Positions 36,706 through 42,832 of a stretch of DNA of 42,832 nucleotides are shown piece by piece. Every line of letters begins with the position of its first letter. Positions within the stretch are counted from its first letter, which is position 1. The notes below the pieces were generated by a model that worked only from the letters and a program-made list of their open reading frames with translations, had not been told where the DNA came from and searched no databases. The stretch comes from a virus. Position numbers and translations under genes: made by a program. The DNA lies in the IMG/VR virus record IMGVR_UViG_3300027917_000076, positions 1-42,832 of that record. One strand, given 5' to 3'.

Positions 36706-36921
36706 ATGAAACGGACAACAGAAACATGTGAAAACTGCGACTTTCTACAAAAGAGCGCCGAGCAAATCACGCGAACGCTCGAAAACGAGGAAACAACCTA
36801 TCGCGTCGACGTTTGTCGACTTATGCCGTCGTCAAAGCCTATTGATTATCCCGAAAGTCATTGGTGCGGGTATCATAGCCAATTAAACAAAGCGACCCCC
36901 GTAAAAATCGTAGAAGGATGA
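36706..36921 (+). CDS. Small zinc-binding-like protein
   Basis: The protein has 71 residues. A CxxC near the start ('CENCDF'), then 'DVCRLMPSS' and 'HWCGYH' give four cysteines and two histidines, a likely small zinc finger. GAAAG precedes ATG 36706. It is in the rightward operon. No family is recognised. Confidence 0.6.
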   Translation: MKRTTETCENCDFLQKSAEQITRTLENEETTYRVDVCRLMPSSKPIDYPESHWCGYHSQLNKATPVKIVEG

Positions 36922-36927
36922 AAGACA

Positions 36928-37230
36928 ATGTCATTGCAGTTAATCGAAAACGAAATCACAAAATTGCTTGTTAAACAACAAAAGATCAATGAAGACCTCG
37001 AGGAATTAAGCGATATAAAAGGGTATTACGACTTGATTACTTGGATCGACGAGTCGACCCAAGCTATGAGCGGCGAATCGTGGTCGGTACGGATCAAAAT
37101 ACAGGATACTGGGTCAAATGACGCCTATTACATTGACCTTTCGTACCTTGACGCCGCCGAAATAGTCAAAGCCCTTTCATCAAAAGCGATAGAAGTGGCG
37201 GAGCGCCGACGAAACGGGGGCGACGTATGA
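36928..37230 (+). CDS. Small hypothetical protein
   Basis: The protein has 100 residues. It has an N-terminal coil ('LIENEITKLLVKQQKINEDLEELSD') and a C-terminal beta-alpha part ('NDAYYIDLSYLDAAEIVKALS'). AAGGATG precedes ATG 36928. The gene overlaps the next by ATGA. No family is recognised. Confidence 0.6.
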   Translation: MSLQLIENEITKLLVKQQKINEDLEELSDIKGYYDLITWIDESTQAMSGESWSVRIKIQDTGSNDAYYIDLSYLDAAEIVKALSSKAIEVAERRRNGGDV

Positions 37231-37532
37231 GCAATTTCATAAAAAAGTACCACGATCTTTTACAAGACGCCGACCGAAACCGGGCGGTTTTGGGCGACCT
37301 TATGACGGTCGAGAAATGGGTTAAAACAAAGTCACGCGGGCGGTTTCGCGTGACGCTCGAGGGCGCCGAGCGCGATATGTGGGCGCGCCTCGGTACGTTT
37401 GAGGTCGATTCCGAAAAAGCGGGCGCCGAATTGCGCCACCTCGTCGAAAAATTGTTAATGCTTGCCCGTGCGGATTTTTATAAAATATCCGAATTTTTCG
37501 ACGCCTTAGATCCCGACGGGGGCGAGGCATGA
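37227..37532 (+). CDS. Small hypothetical protein, likely sister of its neighbour
   Basis: The protein has 101 residues. Its layout copies that of the preceding protein: N-terminal helix ('IKKYHDLLQDADRNRAVLGDLM'), strand region ('GRFRVTLEGAERDMWARLG') and C-terminal helix ('ELRHLVEKLLMLARADF'). The two could be diverged duplicates. It overlaps on both sides by ATGA. No family is recognised. Confidence 0.6.
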   Translation: MSNFIKKYHDLLQDADRNRAVLGDLMTVEKWVKTKSRGRFRVTLEGAERDMWARLGTFEVDSEKAGAELRHLVEKLLMLARADFYKISEFFDALDPDGGEA

Positions 37533-38377
37533 TCACACTTAAGCTAGAATACCCAAACGTAAAAGGCCCGGCGGTGCGACGATTACAAGAAATTGGTGAT
37601 TTTCTTGGATTCGATACCGGGCCAAATGATGGAATATACGGGTCACAAACAGACCGTATGGTGCGACGTTTACAGCAGTATCTTGGTATTAGTCAAGACG
37701 GAATTGTCGGCCCCGAAACGTGGGGCGCCATCGACATTTGTATAGGTGAGCTCGCCGACAAGTGGATTCCGATGCATACCCGGGGCGGTCTTATCGACAC
37801 AAGCGGCACGCATGATTTACCAAAAAACTACGCATACGATCGCAAATGGTCACAGATTAAGGGCGTAACCTTGCATCAAACGGGCTGTATTATGCCGTAT
37901 AGCGCGAGGGGTTGGGATCGGGTAAACGCCCATTACGGCGTCACGCAAAGCGGCAAGGCGATACTAATAAACGAGCCCGAGCGCATGATATGGCACGCCC
38001 AAGGGTTGAGCCGCACGACTATCGGTATCGAATTTGAGGGTAATTTTTGCGGCGTCGAGGGCGACCTCGGCACGCTATGGGCTCGAGGCGGCGGTCCGCA
38101 CCATTTGAGCGACCGGATGCTCGAGGCGTCCGACCTCGTATTTACCGATATTATGACCCGTTTTAAAGAGGCAAAAACCCGATGGGATGTCGTCCACGCC
38201 CATCGCCAAAGCAGCCGCAACCGTCGAGGCGACCCCGGTTCGGAAATATGGCGTCGCGTCGCGGTACCATGGATGAAACGCCTTGACGCGACGAGCGGGC
38301 GCCCTCGTTTCTCGGTGGGCACGGGGCGAGGTATCCCGAGCTCATGGTGTGAATTTCAAGGCAAGGGCGCCTATTAA
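37529..38377 (+). CDS. Endolysin: N-acetylmuramoyl-L-alanine amidase with N-terminal PG-binding domain
   Basis: The protein has 282 residues. Residues about 10-75 form a peptidoglycan-binding helical domain ('VRRLQEIGDFLGFDTGPNDGIYG', 'QYLGISQDGIVGPETW'). Residues about 105-260 form an amidase_2-type enzyme with zinc ligands: His116 ('TLHQTGC'), His225 (second His of 'VHAHRQSS') and Asp235 ('DPG'), and 'TTIGIEFEGN' in the core. It cuts the amide between N-acetylmuramic acid and L-alanine. There is no signal peptide, so a holin is needed (26417 is a candidate). An ATGA overlap with the upstream gene ties it to this operon. Confidence 0.92.
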   Translation: MITLKLEYPNVKGPAVRRLQEIGDFLGFDTGPNDGIYGSQTDRMVRRLQQYLGISQDGIVGPETWGAIDICIGELADKWIPMHTRGGLIDTSGTHDLPKNYAYDRKWSQIKGVTLHQTGCIMPYSARGWDRVNAHYGVTQSGKAILINEPERMIWHAQGLSRTTIGIEFEGNFCGVEGDLGTLWARGGGPHHLSDRMLEASDLVFTDIMTRFKEAKTRWDVVHAHRQSSRNRRGDPGSEIWRRVAVPWMKRLDATSGRPRFSVGTGRGIPSSWCEFQGKGAY

Positions 38378-38622
38378 TGCCCGCCGTGACAATTTCGTGC
38401 CTCGCCCGGGGCGTGCTCACGTCGAGCACGGTCGCGGCCGAAACATTTGCGGATCTATCCGAGGTGATTATTTTTGAAATGGACGCCCTCGGCGACATCC
38501 CGCCCGGCACACTGATAACAATTCACGCGTTGACGCCATACGTGCCCGCAATTATCGGCACCCGTCAACGCCTTTCCCGAGCTCTCAAAACCCAAACGAT
38601 CGACCAACTATTCGAGGCGTAA
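38377..38622 (+). CDS. Small hypothetical protein after the endolysin
   Basis: The protein has 81 residues; ATG 38377 lies in a TAATG overlap with the amidase stop. Alternating hydrophobic sequence ('AVTISCLARGVLTSSTVAAETFADLSEVIIFEMD', cited in part) and 'GTLITIHALTPYVPAIIGTRQ' suggest a soluble alpha/beta protein without a membrane segment. No family is recognised. Confidence 0.5.
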   Translation: MPAVTISCLARGVLTSSTVAAETFADLSEVIIFEMDALGDIPPGTLITIHALTPYVPAIIGTRQRLSRALKTQTIDQLFEA

Positions 38623-38624
38623 AA

Positions 38625-40943
38625 ATGGAGTCAATCCCAAAAGCGTTTAATGCTCTATTGGATTATCCGCAGTTTTTGATCTATAAAATTGCACCCCGTA
38701 AAAACGGAAAAATCGACAAAATTCCGTTCAATTGGCAAACCATGCGCGCGGCAAGCGCCCACGACCCCGCCATTTGGCTCGATGGCGCGACGGCGTGTCA
38801 GGTTGCAACCGGATTCGGTGAGGGGTGGGGCGTCGGTTTCACTTTTACCGAGCGCGACCCGTTTTTCTTTGTCGACATTGATAATTGCGCCCATGCAGGC
38901 GATTGGAGCCCGATCGCAAAGGAGCTCATGAGCACGTTTGCAGGCGCCGCCCTCGAGGTAAGTGTGTCGGGGCGGGGGTTGCATATCATAGCGCGCGGCG
39001 AGGCGCCACCCGGGCACCCATGCAAGGCAAAAGCGGGCTTTGACATATACAGCCAAGGGCGTTTTGTGGCGTTGACCGGCGCGCAAGCGATGGGCGACGC
39101 GGGGGCCGAACATACCGGCGCCCTTTGCAGGGTACTCGGCGAGTATATGGCCGAGGGCGTCAAAGTGTCGCGCAACGAATGGACCGACGCGCCCGTCGAG
39201 ACCTATACAGGCCCGAGCGACGACGGCGCCCTCGTACGCCTGGCCATGAGTAAGGGCGGCGGGGCGGCGGCGGCGTTTGGCGGCAAGGCGACTTTCGCCG
39301 ACCTTTGGAGCGGCACGCCCGAGCCGCTCGGTCGGTCATACCCGGACGACCACGGTCGGCCATGGGATGAAAGTCGGGCCGACGCGGCGCTCGCGTCACA
39401 TTTAGCGTTTTGGACGGGTAAAAATTGTGAGCGAATTGAGCGATTAATGAGAGAATCGGCGCTTGCCCGCGACAAATGGGATACCCGCCCCGACTATCTA
39501 CAGGACACCATCTTAAAAGCCGTGAAATTACAGTCTAAAGTATTTGACGTAAAGCCGACGGTAAAAATGAGCGAACGCGGTGAAACGTTTCGGATCGCCG
39601 CCGAACGCGTTGACGGGTTACAATTTATGGCGCTCGACCAACAAATCGAACATTTCGCCGGGTGCTATTATCTGAGCAATTGCCATCGAGTATTGATCCC
39701 AAATGGGGCAATGCTCAAACCCGAGCAATTTAAGGCCCTTTACGGCGGGTATCTGTTCGCCATGGATACCATCGCCGACAAAACGACAAAAAACGCGTTC
39801 GAAGCGTTTACCGAGTCGAGGGCGATCCGATTCCCAAAAGTCACGGGGGTCAAATTCCGACCCCTCGAGACGCCCGGGGCGGCGTTTGTGGACGGGTCTG
39901 AAATTTACATCAATAACTATTACCCGGCGCCGGGCAAGCGCGTGTCGGGCGACGTGGGGCCGTTTCTCGAGCACGTCGCGAAATTGTTACCGGACGAACG
40001 CGACCGGGAAATACTGTTGTCGTATTTGGCCGCGTGTGTGCAAAAGGCAGGGGAAAAATTCCAGTGGTGCCCCGTCGTACAGGGCGTCGACGGCAACGGT
40101 AAAACCGTCCTATATCAAATACTCGAGTACGCACTAAACGAAAAGTATTGTTTTCAACTCAACGCGACCGACGTCGCGAATAAATTCAATTCATGGATTG
40201 AAGGTAAATTGTTGATTTGCGTCGAAGAGATACGCGTTAAAGGGCGATCCGAGCTCGCCGACGCCCTTAAACCGCTCATCACAAACCGACGGGTCGCCAT
40301 TCAGGCGAAAGGCGTCGACCAAGAGACCGGGGACAATTGCGCAAATTTTTTAATGTTTAGCAATTACAAAGACGCCGTGGTCAAGGCCCGCAACGACCGG
40401 CGCTATTGTTGTTTGTTCACAGCACAACAAGAAGTCGACGACCTCGCCCGCGACGGCATGGGGGGCCGGTATTTCGCAAAACTGTATAAATGGCTAAACG
40501 GGGGCGGATATGCCGCCGTTTGTGACTATTTAGCGACCCGGTCCATCGACGTCGACGTGCGCGGGCGGGCACCCCGGACGACCTCGACGAGCGAGGCCGA
40601 ACGTGTTTCGCTCGGGATGGCGGAACAAATTATTCTCGACCTAATCGACCTCGGCGAGCCCGAGTTCACGGGTGATCTATTAGATTACCAAACGTGCGCC
40701 CGGTATCTCGACCAAAGAGGAAAACGCCTGTCGCCGTTCGGATTATCACAACTATTAAACCGCCTCGGGTACGCCCCACACCCCGTTTTGGAGGCGAGCG
40801 AGGGTCGTGTCCGGATTGCAGGGCAACGGCGGCGAATTTACTCGAAACGGGGGAGCCTAATAAACACAAACATCGAGACCGTCGAGGATTTGCGACGGTA
40901 TTGGGCGACCTGCAAAAACGCCGCCCTATCATGCGAGGATTAA
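38625..40943 (+). CDS. PrimPol primase-polymerase fused to D5-type helicase
   Basis: The protein has 772 residues. The N-terminal primase-polymerase half has the PrimPol motifs: 'FFFVDIDNC' (Asp84, Asp86), 'SGRGLHI' (residues 115-121) and 'FDIYSQGRFVALTG' (about 139-152). A linker follows to about 460. The C-terminal superfamily 3-type ATPase has Walker A 'GVDGNGKT' (Lys493), then 'GKLLICVEEIRVKGRSELADALKPLIT' (cited in part) and 'ANFLMFSNYKDAVV'. It resembles phage NrS-1-type replicative proteins that prime, extend and unwind DNA in one chain. It very likely starts replication at the iteron region 0.5 kb downstream. AGGCGT precedes ATG 38625. Confidence 0.9.
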   Translation: MESIPKAFNALLDYPQFLIYKIAPRKNGKIDKIPFNWQTMRAASAHDPAIWLDGATACQVATGFGEGWGVGFTFTERDPFFFVDIDNCAHAGDWSPIAKELMSTFAGAALEVSVSGRGLHIIARGEAPPGHPCKAKAGFDIYSQGRFVALTGAQAMGDAGAEHTGALCRVLGEYMAEGVKVSRNEWTDAPVETYTGPSDDGALVRLAMSKGGGAAAAFGGKATFADLWSGTPEPLGRSYPDDHGRPWDESRADAALASHLAFWTGKNCERIERLMRESALARDKWDTRPDYLQDTILKAVKLQSKVFDVKPTVKMSERGETFRIAAERVDGLQFMALDQQIEHFAGCYYLSNCHRVLIPNGAMLKPEQFKALYGGYLFAMDTIADKTTKNAFEAFTESRAIRFPKVTGVKFRPLETPGAAFVDGSEIYINNYYPAPGKRVSGDVGPFLEHVAKLLPDERDREILLSYLAACVQKAGEKFQWCPVVQGVDGNGKTVLYQILEYALNEKYCFQLNATDVANKFNSWIEGKLLICVEEIRVKGRSELADALKPLITNRRVAIQAKGVDQETGDNCANFLMFSNYKDAVVKARNDRRYCCLFTAQQEVDDLARDGMGGRYFAKLYKWLNGGGYAAVCDYLATRSIDVDVRGRAPRTTSTSEAERVSLGMAEQIILDLIDLGEPEFTGDLLDYQTCARYLDQRGKRLSPFGLSQLLNRLGYAPHPVLEASEGRVRIAGQRRRIYSKRGSLINTNIETVEDLRRYWATCKNAALSCED

Positions 40944-41498
40944 ATGACGACAACGACAAAAGACAAATTGATAATTATGGCATGTATTTGGGTGCTACTG
41001 TTTTTAATCATTGCCAAACTATGCGAGGCGTCCGAGCCGCCCGGGCCGCGTGACCGCGTCGATTTGGCCCTATGGCTCGCGAGGGCGTGTATTGGTGAGG
41101 CGGGATGGCGCTCGGCTGAAACCGGGGAATGCGCCGCCATCGCCCACGTTTTCCACAAACGATCCTATATGGCGCCCGGGCGTGACTATTTTACGGCCAT
41201 GCGAGACTATAGCGCGGCGCTCCGTGTCGGTCTCAAAACGCGGCCGTGGCTCCGCAATTTACGACGCGACGGGCGGCGGCCGAGGTTACTCGAGGGTCAA
41301 ATATATTGGGGCAAACATCGCGCCCTTTGGCTCAAAACGCTCGAGCTCGCCGACCGGTTTTTTAGGGGCAGGATACCCGACCCCACGCCCGAGGCGCTAC
41401 ATTTCGGCGGATTAATGGACGTTAAAAACATGGATCCCGATCAATGGGCGATAATTAACGTTAATTTTAAAAATAAATTTTGGCGTAAAAAAATATAA
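40944..41498 (+). CDS. Membrane-anchored cell-wall hydrolase-like protein
   Basis: The protein has 184 residues. A signal/anchor helix spans residues about 9-27 (IIMACIWVLLFLIIAKLC). The remainder has a transglycosylase/SleB-like pattern: 'LARACIGEAGW' with Glu as possible catalyst, and 'ECAAIAHVFHKRS'. The anchor lacks clear cleavage, so it may be a signal-anchor-release (SAR) type lysin, held in the membrane until triggered. A second cell-wall enzyme beside the amidase is unusual and may help in DNA entry. Its coding end contains the palindrome AATTAACGTTAATT (41453-41466). The start follows the upstream TAA directly. Confidence 0.65.
   Translation: MTTTTKDKLIIMACIWVLLFLIIAKLCEASEPPGPRDRVDLALWLARACIGEAGWRSAETGECAAIAHVFHKRSYMAPGRDYFTAMRDYSAALRVGLKTRPWLRNLRRDGRRPRLLEGQIYWGKHRALWLKTLELADRFFRGRIPDPTPEALHFGGLMDVKNMDPDQWAIINVNFKNKFWRKKI
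41453..41466. repeat. AATTAACGTTAATT palindrome
   Basis: A perfect 14-base palindrome lies inside the coding end of the hydrolase gene. The half-site AATTAACG recurs at 41663-41670, and CGTTAATT at 41684-41691 and near 42670. It could belong to the origin region. Confidence 0.6.
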
Positions 41499-41532
41499 AA
41501 TTCACATTATTGTTATTTGTGGCGCCCTGCCC

Positions 41533-41827
41533 GTCCCGAACTAGTCCGGGACACCTATCCGGGACACGGTCCGGGACACACCTAAATATACAGAATTGTT
41601 ACATTTTTAGCGTTTTGTCCCGGTGTCCCGGACTCGTTTCACTCCCCCGCTATATATTCGCTAATTAACGATCTATAATTTACCGTTAATTATTTACCGT
41701 TTTTTACCTTCTACTTACTTCTTCTTCGGGACTTCGGGACAAAGGAGGAGAAGTAGTAGTAATAAGGGACACTTAGGGGTGTCCCGAACTTTGTCCCGAA
41801 CCGTGCCGTGTCCCGGACCTTCGGGAC
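41533..41827. repeat. Twelve CGGGAC/GTCCCG iterons
   Basis: Exact hexamers occur six times on each strand in 295 bases; chance would give far fewer than one per strand. Several extend to TGTCCCGG/CCGGGACA. Many are paired 8 to 13 bases apart, such as 41547/41560/41572 and 41727/41735 rightward, and 41781/41793 leftward, so a protein could bind cooperatively on one face of the helix. Confidence 0.85.
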
Positions 41828-41850
41828 ACTAGGCAGCCGCGTGACTTTAG

Positions 41851-41859
41851 TGATACAAT
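41851..41859 (+). promoter_or_regulatory. Extended -10 promoter next to the GpZ-like gene
   Basis: TGA-TACAAT: the hexamer TACAAT (41854-41859) matches TATAAT at five of six bases and carries the TGN extension (41851-41853). No -35 is visible. Transcription would start at about 41866, at the ATG itself. Confidence 0.55.
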
Positions 41860-41866
41860 CGGGGGC

Positions 41867-42643
41867 ATGGATTTTGATTTTGACACGGACAGCGTTGAAA
41901 ACCTCGAGCGTGACTTGCGGTACGTCGCCGAACAAACGTTTCCCAGGGTCGTACAATACACGCTCAATCGGGCGGCGTTCGGTGCGCGTAAACGGATTCA
42001 GGCCGAGCTCAAAAACAAAATGGAGCTCCGCAACAAATGGACGGCGGGGTCAATACAGTACAGGCAGGCGCAAAGGGGCCGTATTGACGGCATGGCGTCC
42101 GAGGTCGGCAGCGCGGCCGAGTATATGCGTCGACAAGAGTCGGGCTTTACCGAGCGCGCGGGGGGCCGCTGGGGTGTGCCTATACCGACGTCGTACGCGG
42201 CGGGTCAAGAGGGGGCGCAACCTCGAACCAAATTGGTTCGCAAGGCAAACCGATTGCAACGCATTAAATTAAAAACCAAATGGCGAGGTGTGACCATAGG
42301 GGCAGGGTATGGCGCCAAGGGCGGCACACGAAAGGCCCGGACCGATAAACAAAGAAATGTTCGCTCGGTTCAAATTGCGGTAACTAGTGGGGCTCGATTC
42401 ATTTTCCTGAAATTCCCACGTCGTCGAGGTATTTTCCGAGTCGTCGGAGGGCGTAAGAAATTTAAAAAGGGGTGGCCCGATGGCGCAAAGTTGAAAATGG
42501 TTTACGACTTGACCTCGAGGTCGGTCACAGTACGGCCCCACCCGTGGCTCGAGCCCGAGGTCGAAAAGACTATCGGCGACCTGCCCAAAATTTACCGCCG
42601 CGTGTTGCTCCGTGAGTTAAAGCGCCTCGGAGTAGGTCTGTAA
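41867..42643 (+). CDS. GpZ-like tail completion protein
   Basis: The protein has 258 residues. The start resembles lambda gpZ-type tail proteins: 'VQYTLNRAAFGARKRIQAEL' then 'KNKMELRNKWTAGSIQY', where a basic helix is followed by a recognition stretch. The later part is rich in Arg, Lys and Gly ('GRRKKFKKGW'-like 'FRVVGGRKKFKKGW') and ends in 'RPHPWLEPEVEKTIGDL'. Such proteins complete the tail or neck so that the head can be joined. It lies upstream of terS across the junction, with the late genes. The ribosome-binding site is absent: the ATG sits 7 bases after a -10 box, so it may be leaderless. Confidence 0.65.
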   Translation: MDFDFDTDSVENLERDLRYVAEQTFPRVVQYTLNRAAFGARKRIQAELKNKMELRNKWTAGSIQYRQAQRGRIDGMASEVGSAAEYMRRQESGFTERAGGRWGVPIPTSYAAGQEGAQPRTKLVRKANRLQRIKLKTKWRGVTIGAGYGAKGGTRKARTDKQRNVRSVQIAVTSGARFIFLKFPRRRGIFRVVGGRKKFKKGWPDGAKLKMVYDLTSRSVTVRPHPWLEPEVEKTIGDLPKIYRRVLLRELKRLGVGL

Positions 42644-42832
42644 TAAATCGTAAATTATCGAAACCGTTGCGTTAATTAAAAACTGTACCATTTTGGTATA
42701 GCTTGGCGCATCGAAACATAAAATCATATTCTGTAACAATTTCAACCAGTTACAGCGCACTATACCAAAATGGTATACCAAAAAGGTACTGTGCAGTGGG
42801 GGTGTAATCGGGTGCCGTTTTGTTTCGCGCCA
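42644..42832. promoter_or_regulatory. Non-coding right end with clustered palindromes
   Basis: No gene. TACCATTTTGGTA (42686-42698), its complement inside TATACCA-AAA-TGGTATA (42761-42777), and a third copy TACCAAAAAGGTA (42776-42788) form a set of 13-base palindromic sites. CTGTAAC (42731-42737) and GTTACAG (42749-42755) form a 7-bp inverted repeat with an 11-base loop. The same CTGTAA half-site occurs in the 35-52 palindrome on the other side of the junction. This is a likely binding region for the small terminase and/or the late regulator. CGTTAATT near 42670 matches the origin repeat. Confidence 0.6.
42817..42831. repeat. 15-bp terminal direct repeat, right copy
   Basis: Identical to bases 1-15 and one base from the end of the window. 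See the left copy for the meaning. Confidence 0.75.

Larger units (their letters stand above)
41499..41866. other. Candidate replication origin: iteron cluster with AT-rich core
   Basis: This is a 368-bp gap with no gene. Rightward CGGGAC starts at 41547, 41560, 41572, 41727, 41735 and 41822. Leftward GTCCCG starts at 41533, 41617, 41625, 41781, 41793 and 41810. A further GGGACAC is at 41766. Between the two groups lies a very AT-rich core (about 41581-41720). The core contains the inverted repeat AATTAACG-13-CGTTAATT (41663-41691) and the direct repeat ATTTACCGTT (41678-41687 and 41692-41701). Iterons bordering a meltable AT-rich block are the standard layout of an initiator-dependent origin. 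It sits directly downstream of the PrimPol/helicase operon. Function is inferred. Confidence 0.75.

Noticed and set aside
41740-41750. Perfect Shine-Dalgarno string AAAGGAGGAG in the intergenic origin region
   Set aside because: No ATG, GTG or TTG lies at a usable distance downstream; it is part of a purine-rich stretch next to the iterons.
1-42832. tRNA genes and CRISPR arrays
   Set aside because: I saw no cloverleaf-like sequence or regularly spaced direct repeats of CRISPR type on reading. This was by eye only; a tRNA scan would be decisive.
1-42832. Integrase, excisionase or Mu-type transposase
   Set aside because: None of the open frames carries tyrosine or serine recombinase or DDE transposase motifs.

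Overview
The window reads as the essentially complete genome (about 42.8 kb) of a tailed double-stranded DNA phage of a bacterium. A 15-base sequence at the very start (1-15) recurs at the very end (42817-42831), and gene order continues sensibly across the junction, so the molecule is probably circular or circularly assembled. The tail is contractile (sheath, tube, frameshifted chaperone, tape measure, Mu-type baseplate), so this is a myovirus. The head genes are lambda-like (GpA-type terminase, GpB-type portal, S49 protease with a nested scaffold, decoration protein, GpE-type capsid). I see no integrase, Mu-type transposase, tRNA or CRISPR array. The host is bacterial, judging from Shine-Dalgarno sites, a lipobox lipoprotein and peptidoglycan hydrolases. 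It is probably Gram-negative, but I cannot name it.

Layout. 1-168: palindrome-rich non-coding DNA. 169-4721: terminase small and large subunits, a gpW-like connector and the portal. 4718-11171: an unusual block of six beta-rich virion-type proteins inside the head operon, ending in two large ones with a beta-helix and LamG-like lectin folds. 11168-13853: protease with nested scaffold, decoration protein and major capsid protein, closed by a hairpin terminator. 13924-17127: head-tail connectors, tail terminator, sheath and tube. 17227-26797: tail chaperone with a programmed -1 frameshift, tape measure, complete Mu-like baseplate series (gp43 to gp48 equivalents), tail fibre, a probable fibre-associated protein and a holin-like membrane protein.

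Regulation and replication. 26797-27391 is a leftward pair that includes a ribbon-helix-helix-like protein. It diverges from a lipoprotein operon (27539-28511) across a promoter region studded with GTAATAC repeats. A leftward replication operon (33328 down to 28614) encodes a proline-rich conserved protein, a Cas4/AddB-like Fe-S nuclease (DUF2800), an OB-fold ssDNA-binding-type protein (DUF2815) and a family A DNA polymerase. Rightward from 33415 come an SF2 helicase, a VRR-NUC nuclease, small metabolic and regulatory proteins, the amidase endolysin, a PrimPol-helicase and a membrane-anchored cell-wall hydrolase.

41499-41866 is a non-coding region with twelve CGGGAC/GTCCCG iterons around an AT-rich core: a strong candidate replication origin. 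It is followed by a GpZ-like tail-completion gene (41867-42643), possibly read from a leaderless mRNA. The last 189 bases hold palindromes that, with 1-84, probably form the packaging and/or late-control region in front of the terminase genes.

The logic is that of a compact phage. A small repressor-like protein and divergent promoters set the early program. Its own PrimPol, polymerase and helicase replicate from an iteron origin. One long rightward late transcript builds a lambda-like head on a Mu-like contractile tail.
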